From contig CM047809.1 in assembly GCA_026214975.1 (NCBI GenBank), forward strand, positions 26,363,375-26,427,374: 64,000 bases of DNA. The letters are read 5' to 3'. Below, in pieces: positions 58,769 to 64,000 of this stretch (its first letter is position 1; each line of letters opens with the position of its first letter). Both the position numbers and the translations under genes were made by a program. This stretch comes from Gentiana macrophylla (lineage: Eukaryota; Streptophyta; Magnoliopsida; Gentianales; Gentianaceae). Under the pieces are notes generated by a model that saw only the letters and a program-made list of their open reading frames with translations, was not told the DNA's origin and searched no databases.

Positions 58769-59169
58769 AGATCAACTTAAATTGTCCGCAAGTTGTGAGG
58801 CAAAAGAAAGAAAAGAGGGACTCAGTCGAAAAATGAAGAAGAAATAGTTGTGACGGGAGAGAAAAATAAAGAGGGTGTGCGAACTCGAGAGGAGGGAAAA
58901 ATAAAAGTTGAAAATGAAAAGGTAAGTGAGGGAGATTTAGTACCACACGAGGGGAAAAATAAAGTCAAAAAGTTAAAAATGAGGGAGGGCGCCATTAGTA
59001 CAGAGGGAGAAAAAAAAAGTGGTGAAGAAAAAGGGAGAGCGAGTGCTAGGATCCTTCTACGCTAAGGTTGGTGTGGTCATTGCTATAGAAGATGGCACTA
59101 CCCCATCCTTTTTATTTATAGAGAGGCCGAACCTCCCCTTCCCTTCCCTCCCCATGTTTTATGCTTATT
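58769..59169 (+). pseudogene. Element F charged linker between protease and RT
   Basis: Lys/Glu-rich text in several frames (for example KNKEGVRTREEGKIKVENEK). Typical of the poorly conserved spacer in gypsy pol, but with breaks. Confidence 0.6.
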
Positions 59170-59204
59170 TCTGACGTAACAGATTCTCTTCCTAGTGTTG
59201 TGGT

Positions 59205-60150
59205 GTCCTTATTGCAGGAATTTACGGATATCTTTCCCGAGGAGGAGCCAAGCGGCACCATTGAGAAGCGTGGAGCACCAAATTGATTTCATTCCGAGTT
59301 CTATATTACCCAACCGGTCAGCCTATCGAGCAAACCGGATGAGACCAAGAAGATTCAACGACAAGTGACAGAGCTGTTGGAAAAAGAAAAAAAAATACAA
59401 GAATCTACGAGTCCATGTGCCGTACCGGTGATTGTGGTGCACAAGAAAGATGGTAGTTGGAGAATGTGCGTGGATTGTCGGGCCATAAACCAAATTACTA
59501 TAAGGTATCATCATCCTATTCTTCGTTTAGATGATATGCTTGATGAATTGTGTGGTGCTCAGTTATTTCTAAAATTGATCTAAAAAGTGGCTATCATCAA
59601 GTGTGAATACATGAGGGTGATAAGTGGAAAAATGCATTTAAAACTAAATTTGGGTTATATGAATGGCTTGTAATTATTTTAGGATTAACGAATGCACCTA
59701 GTACCTTTATGCGTTTAATGAATGAAGTGCTTCGAGATTTTATTGGTAAATTTGTGGTTGTCTATTTTGATGATATTCTCATTTATAGCCATAACTTAGA
59801 GGAGCATTTCAGACATTTATGCGCTGTTTCAGAGAGGCTTCATGATGCTAAACTTAAAAAGTGTACTTTTTGCATGAATAGAGTCGTGTTTCTTGGTTTT
59901 GTTGTGAGTGCACATGGTGTTGAAATCAATCAAGAGAAAATCAAGGCTATCAAAGAATGGCCCGAACCAAAGATGGTTGCGGATGTTCATAGTTTCCATG
60001 GTCTAGCGAGCTTCTATAGGCGTTTTGTGCGGGATTTCAGCAGTATAGCCGCACCACTTAACGAGTTGGTCAAGAACAATGTCCCATTCCAATGGGGACC
60101 AAAGCAAAGGGAGTCATTTGAACTCTTAAAAATTGTTTAATTACAGCCCC
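59205..60150 (+). pseudogene. Element F reverse transcriptase
   Basis: Begins near LQEFTDIFPEEEP, a normal start of plant Ty3 RT. Then 59323-59583: [20 protein letters not shown] and [21 protein letters not shown] stop follows at the [12 protein letters not shown] block (LKLI, stop, KSGYHQV). From 59709 the frame runs clean with [20 protein letters not shown]; the YFDD active site is at 59763-59774. [20 protein letters not shown] and [20 protein letters not shown] follow. Catalytic residues are intact, but stops separate the parts. Confidence 0.93.
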
Positions 60151-60580
60151 ATACTTGCTTTGCCTGATTTAATAAAGCTTTTGAAATTGAATGTGATGCA
60201 TCGGGTGTGAGAAGTTGAAAGGCCCTATTGCTTATTTTAGTGAGAAGTTGAAAGGTCTAGACACTTATCAAGAGTCTAGACCTATTGCTTATTTTTGTGA
60301 GAAGTTGAAAGGCCCTCAATTGAATTATACCCATATGATAAGGAGTTGTATGCCTTAGTTAGGTGTCTTCAAACGTGGAAGCATTACTTACGGCCTAGGG
60401 AGTTTATTATCCACACTGACCACGAGTCACTTAAATACCTTAAAGGCCAGGGTAAATTAAGTAAGAGGCATGTTCGATGGATGGAATTTATTGAGTCTGT
60501 TCCTTATGTGATTAAATATAAAAAGGGTCAAGAAAACATTGTATCTGATGCCTTATCTCGTAGGAACACTTTAATCACTA
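60150..60580 (+). pseudogene. Element F RNase H, with a local duplication
   Basis: The start (FEIECDASG) is followed by a scrambled part where GTGAGAAGTTGAAAGG occurs three times (60208-60320), replacing the GIGAVL block. From 60346 the frame is clean: [46 protein letters not shown]-like and [11 protein letters not shown]. The catalytic Asp of HTDH is present. Confidence 0.92.
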
Positions 60581-61800
60581 CAATGCAATCTAAATTTTTT
60601 GGTTTTGAATTCATTAAGGAATTGTATGCTTTAGATCCCGACTTTGCTGAGCCATTTGCGGCTACTGAGGACTCGGCCCATGATAATTTTTTTGGGAGTG
60701 ATGGATTTTTATACCGTGAGCATGCTTTGTGTATTCCCCAATGTTCCATACATGAGTTACTTGTTTGTGAGGCATATGGTGGTGGTCTAATGGGTCATTT
60801 TGGTGTCACTAAAACATTGGATATGCTTAAGTCACATTTCTATTGGCCTAGGATGAGAGGTGATGTTACACGTATTTGTGATGCTTGTCTTGTGTGCAAA
60901 AAAATCGGCTAAATCAAAATCAGCCCCTCACGGTTTGTACACACCACTACCTATTCCCACGTCCCCTCGGACTGATCTTTCTATGGATTTTGTATTGGGT
61001 TTACCTCGTTCTAAGCATGGTAATGATTATATTTTTGTGGTTGTGGATCGGTTTTCAAAGATGGCACACTTTATTGCATGCAATAAAACGAATGATGCAT
61101 CTAATATTGCTGATTTATTCTTTAAAGAAATTGTTCATTTACTTGGTGTGCCTCATACTATTGTGAGTGATCGCGATGTGAAATTTATCAGTCATTTTGG
61201 GAGAGTTTTGTGGCAGCGTTTGGGTTTAAATTATTGTATTCTACTACATATCACCACCAAACGGATGGACAAACTAAGGTTGTTAATAGAGTGTTGGGTC
61301 AATTGCTTCGTACTGATATTCAAATTAAAGAATTGGGAAAGATGTTTTGCCATTTGTTGAATTTGCATATAATCGTTGAAAGCATTATGCTACTCGTTTT
61401 ACCCATTTTGAGGTAGTGTATGGGTTCAACCCAGATACGCCTTTTTCTTTGCCTCTTTTACCCGCAGGTATGCATGCTAGCTTGGATGGTGAGGCAAAAG
61501 CTGGGATGGTGAAAGAGTTGCATGAGCATGCTAGGAAAAATGTGGAGAATTCAACAACACGGTACATGAAGCAAGCCAACAAGGGGAGCAATGAGGTGAT
61601 TTTCAAACCTGGTGATTGAGTGTGGCTTCACTTTCGCAAAGACCGGCTTCTTAAACACCATAAATCAAAGCTACATCCTCGTGGAGACGGACCATTTGAA
61701 GTGTTCGAGTGTGTCAACAACAATGCGTATAGGGTTTCTATTCCGGATGATTGAGGCATTCTAAACACCATTAATGTCGCAGATTTGATGCCCTTTGACA
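60580..61800 (+). pseudogene. Element F integrase
   Basis: The zinc finger region [20 protein letters not shown] and CDACLVC ends the frame from 60346 at 60912. The core follows in the frame from 60860: [35 protein letters not shown] and [14 protein letters not shown], then breaks. [18 protein letters not shown] (catalytic Glu replaced by Lys in the usual TEVVNR) is in the frame from 61210. The C-terminal part, with GDxVWLHFRKDRL, YRVSIPDD and NVADLMPFDN, ends just before the 3' LTR. No chromodomain is recognised. Confidence 0.92.
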
Positions 61801-61833
61801 ATCCTTAAGATCTGAGGACAGATCCTTCGCAAC

Positions 61834-61843
61834 CCGGAGGGAA
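61834..61843 (+). other. Polypurine tract of element F
   Basis: CCGGAGGGAA directly before the TGATACGATCC start of the 3' LTR. Confidence 0.75.
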
Positions 61844-61942
61844 TGATACGATCCCTGATGAGATTCCCGACCTGTTAGCCCCTATGCGACCCGTGATCAT
61901 CTTGTGATTAGAGATGGGCCGATGACGAGGCTCCAACGGAAG
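61844..61942 (+). repeat. Element F 3' LTR, first 100 bp
   Basis: Matches 53191-53292 with a few substitutions, then is cut at GGCTCCAACGGAA by the family D LTR. The remaining 620 bp are not in the window. Confidence 0.88.
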
Positions 61943-61944
61943 AG

Positions 61945-63587
61945 TGCTAGATATACGGAAACCCGAATCCAGATCCGATCCATAATTGGATCGTCAGATC
62001 TGATTCACAGCACCGAGTGAGACGCTTCATCATGCACAACGGAAGCTATGAATAAATTCGCATGCGATAATGCCACGATTCGATTCGCATGATTAATTAA
62101 TAACTACAAGAAAGTTAGTATATTTACCCAAACCGGAGAGAGAAGCAATCGACCAAGGGAGAAGCCGCAGTCTTCCGGATTGTATCTCCTAGCGATGACT
62201 GGTGGATGTCGATCCTCGCCGTAGAACCTCCTCGAATATGCACAAGAAAAACCCTAGGTTTTTCTTCCTTTAATGACTAAGGGAAGAAACTAAATTTTCT
62301 TCCTTTTTATATGTATTGTGGCGTAAATTCATGTGTTTTTTGTGTTAGGAAAACTCTCTTTATATAGGAAAACAACTAGTCAATAGAGTTATTATTTTCA
62401 CACCACAATTACCTAATCCCAAAAAGAAAAGATATTTGCTAAAAGATAAGAATAATTCCCAAAAACCAATCTCTTATTTTTCCATTAATTATCCAACAAA
62501 TAGATAATTAATTAATTACACATGTGACATAATCTAAAAAAATTTCTTTTCCTAATTTATCACATAATGTAGGCGCCACTTTAGTCAAATTTTTAATAGA
62601 AAATGTCTTTTCTATTTTATATATTATTTACCAAATAAATAATATTACATATTCATTAAATAGATCAACTATTTCAATTATTCTCGAGGTTCCGAAAAAC
62701 GAGAAAACACTCGCGTGTTAGGAGCCACCCCGGGGACCATGGACCTATAACCAATAGCTACAATAAATTGAATTAAATATTCATTGAACATAATATTTCT
62801 ACTCAACTCATTAATTCCGGAATTATGGCACCATAAATCCGAAACTGAACTCTATCGATTATAGATATAACTTATTCTCAAACGTCGAGTCGAGTCGATA
62901 AGTGTCCATTGATATAATCATTACATATAAAATAACCCTCCATAGACTATCCGTAACGAAGTAGGATTATTTCCGTAAAACTTCTTCAATACATCTTATC
63001 CTTATTTACCATTAACCCACTAGTGATCGGTTAGTTCATAACCAAATATGAACTCTGCGGATTGATCAGTTTCTAGGATCAACAAATAAGGGGATTGTCT
63101 TTCTACTTCCCGCAGGAAGGAATGGATTCCATATCTGTGAAACACACACTTCTCACTCATTCCAGGATAGTACCAACGTGAAAGTGATTCGGACCGCGCC
63201 TCTTAGCGATCCTTAACGAACACATCAAACCCTATCCTGAAACAAGTAGGAGTCTGTAATCACTTTAGGATTAAGGTTAATCCACATATGATCATCTTGT
63301 GATTTAATGAGATTTCTCAATCACGGAATTATATGAGAAACTCAGATTAAATCGGTCCAGTCCTATATGACTACATCATATATAAATGCCCCACTTAGAC
63401 AACCAATGCCGACGGTCCGAATAAGACGGTCACACTATAAAGTGTTCTGGGCGCATTAATAGTGGTTTAATCAATAGACCCCATACTTTGATTAACTTCA
63501 CCATGGACTAACATTTCAAGTGTATCACCATAAACATAATTCTCATGTGCCACACACACTAAGTTATATGGCTACATATAGGGCTGA
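61945..63587 (-). mobile_element. Family D copia LTR, minus strand
   Basis: On the minus strand this matches 51334-53148 over nearly its whole length, ending TATATCTAGCA at 61945. The start of the LTR is displaced by the GGTT-rich insert from 63588. The last few bases of the window (GATACGAC) may be its continuation. Whether it is a solo LTR or the end of a complete element cannot be told here. Confidence 0.88.
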
Positions 63588-63992
63588 GCTTGGTCCGGTT
63601 TGGGTCGGTTCGGTTCGGTTTTGCCTACACCGGTCGGTTTGGGTCGAGAATTTCATCCCAAAACCGAACCGAATCTATTAAATGGTTGTTCGGTTTGGGG
63701 TTCGGTTCGGTTTGCATATATCATAAAACCCAAAAAATAAGATCGGTTTGGATTGGTTTAAAATATAATATAATATATATATATAATATATGATATGTAT
63801 ATATATATATATATATATATAATCGGTTCGGGTTCGGTTTGGATTGTTTAAAATAAAATAAAACCAAACCAAACCAATACATTTCGTTCGATTTGAAACC
63901 AAACCGAAAAATTCGGTTTGTATCGGTTTGGGTCAAATTGGTTTGGATCGGTTTGGATCGGTTTGGTTTTCGGTTTCTCGTTTTCCGCTGGT
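63588..63992. repeat. CGGTTTGG-rich insert in the family D LTR
   Basis: Begins AGGGCTGAGCTTGGTCCGG. It is packed with GGTTCGG/GGTTTGG and their complements CCGAACC/CCAAACC, so large parts can fold. A TA microsatellite is in the middle. D-type LTR sequence lies on the left side (GCTACATAT) and probably on the right (TGATACGAC). It resembles common plant GGTTCGG-type MITEs; the superfamily is unclear and no target duplication is evident. Confidence 0.65.
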
Positions 63993-64000
63993 GATACGAC

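Larger units (their letters stand above)
53191..64000 (+). mobile_element. Ty3/gypsy element F (right end outside or hidden)
   Basis: The 5' LTR at 53191-53912 and the start of the 3' LTR at 61844 share TGATACGATCCC and the following 100 bp. The plus-strand order gag, protease, RT, RNase H, integrase is that of Ty3/gypsy. The 3' LTR is cut at about 61942 by a family D LTR and is not seen again in the window. No chromodomain is recognisable after the integrase, so the lineage is left open. Confidence 0.88.

Overview
This window looks like one solid block of transposable-element DNA from a plant nuclear genome, most likely an angiosperm. Plant-type Ty1/copia elements, a Tat-type Ty3 element with an antisense ORF, MULEs, a CACTA MITE, Stowaway-like MITEs and a tRNA-type SINE all point that way. 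So do two captured plant gene pieces, from a ribosomal protein L7-like gene and an LRR receptor kinase. I see no intact host gene and no tRNA, rRNA or CRISPR. Almost every reading frame is broken. || Layout. 1-1914: unresolved repeat with candidate TATA boxes. 1915-3101: minus-strand LTR of copia family D. 3102-7524: AT-rich ground holding small elements (two Stowaway-like MITEs, a SINE with an 18-bp target duplication, a 3-copy dispersed repeat, foldbacks, a GT microsatellite). 7525-53151: one copia element (D) split by a deep nest. Element C (Tork/Tnt1-like copia, 8004-43167) sits in the 5' LTR of D. Element B (copia, 12875-42588) sits in the 3' LTR of C. A Pack-MULE (MULE1, 13985-29915) sits in the 5' LTR of B, and a Tat-type Ty3 element on the minus strand (18685-28520) sits in MULE1. 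A second Pack-MULE (MULE2, 37264-41571) sits in the 3' LTR of B, 25 bp from the matching site of MULE1. A foldback MITE in C, a hAT-like MITE in B and a solo LTR in D complete the nest. 53191 to beyond the right edge: Ty3/gypsy element F on the plus strand. Its leader holds a MULE-type MITE and a CACTA MITE that itself contains a solo LTR. Its 3' LTR is cut by another minus-strand family D LTR (61945 on), itself interrupted by a GGTT-rich insert. || Insertion order follows from nesting: D first, then C, then B, then MULE1 and MULE2, then the Tat element. Boundaries rest on target-site duplications (AAATT for B, TATTAATTA for MULE1, TATATGTATT for MULE2, GTTTA and ACGGG for the solo LTRs, CCTAC for D) and on comparing interrupted LTRs with their uninterrupted partners. 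|| Points of interest: gene capture by both MULEs, with splice sites that keep frames open; a CpG-rich 16-17 bp minisatellite of about 1.5 kb in MULE2; a roughly 150-bp double-hairpin tandem array in the Tat element beside a spliced antisense ORF; and hairpin repeats in the leaders of B and D. Family names are pattern recognition by eye; no database search was run.
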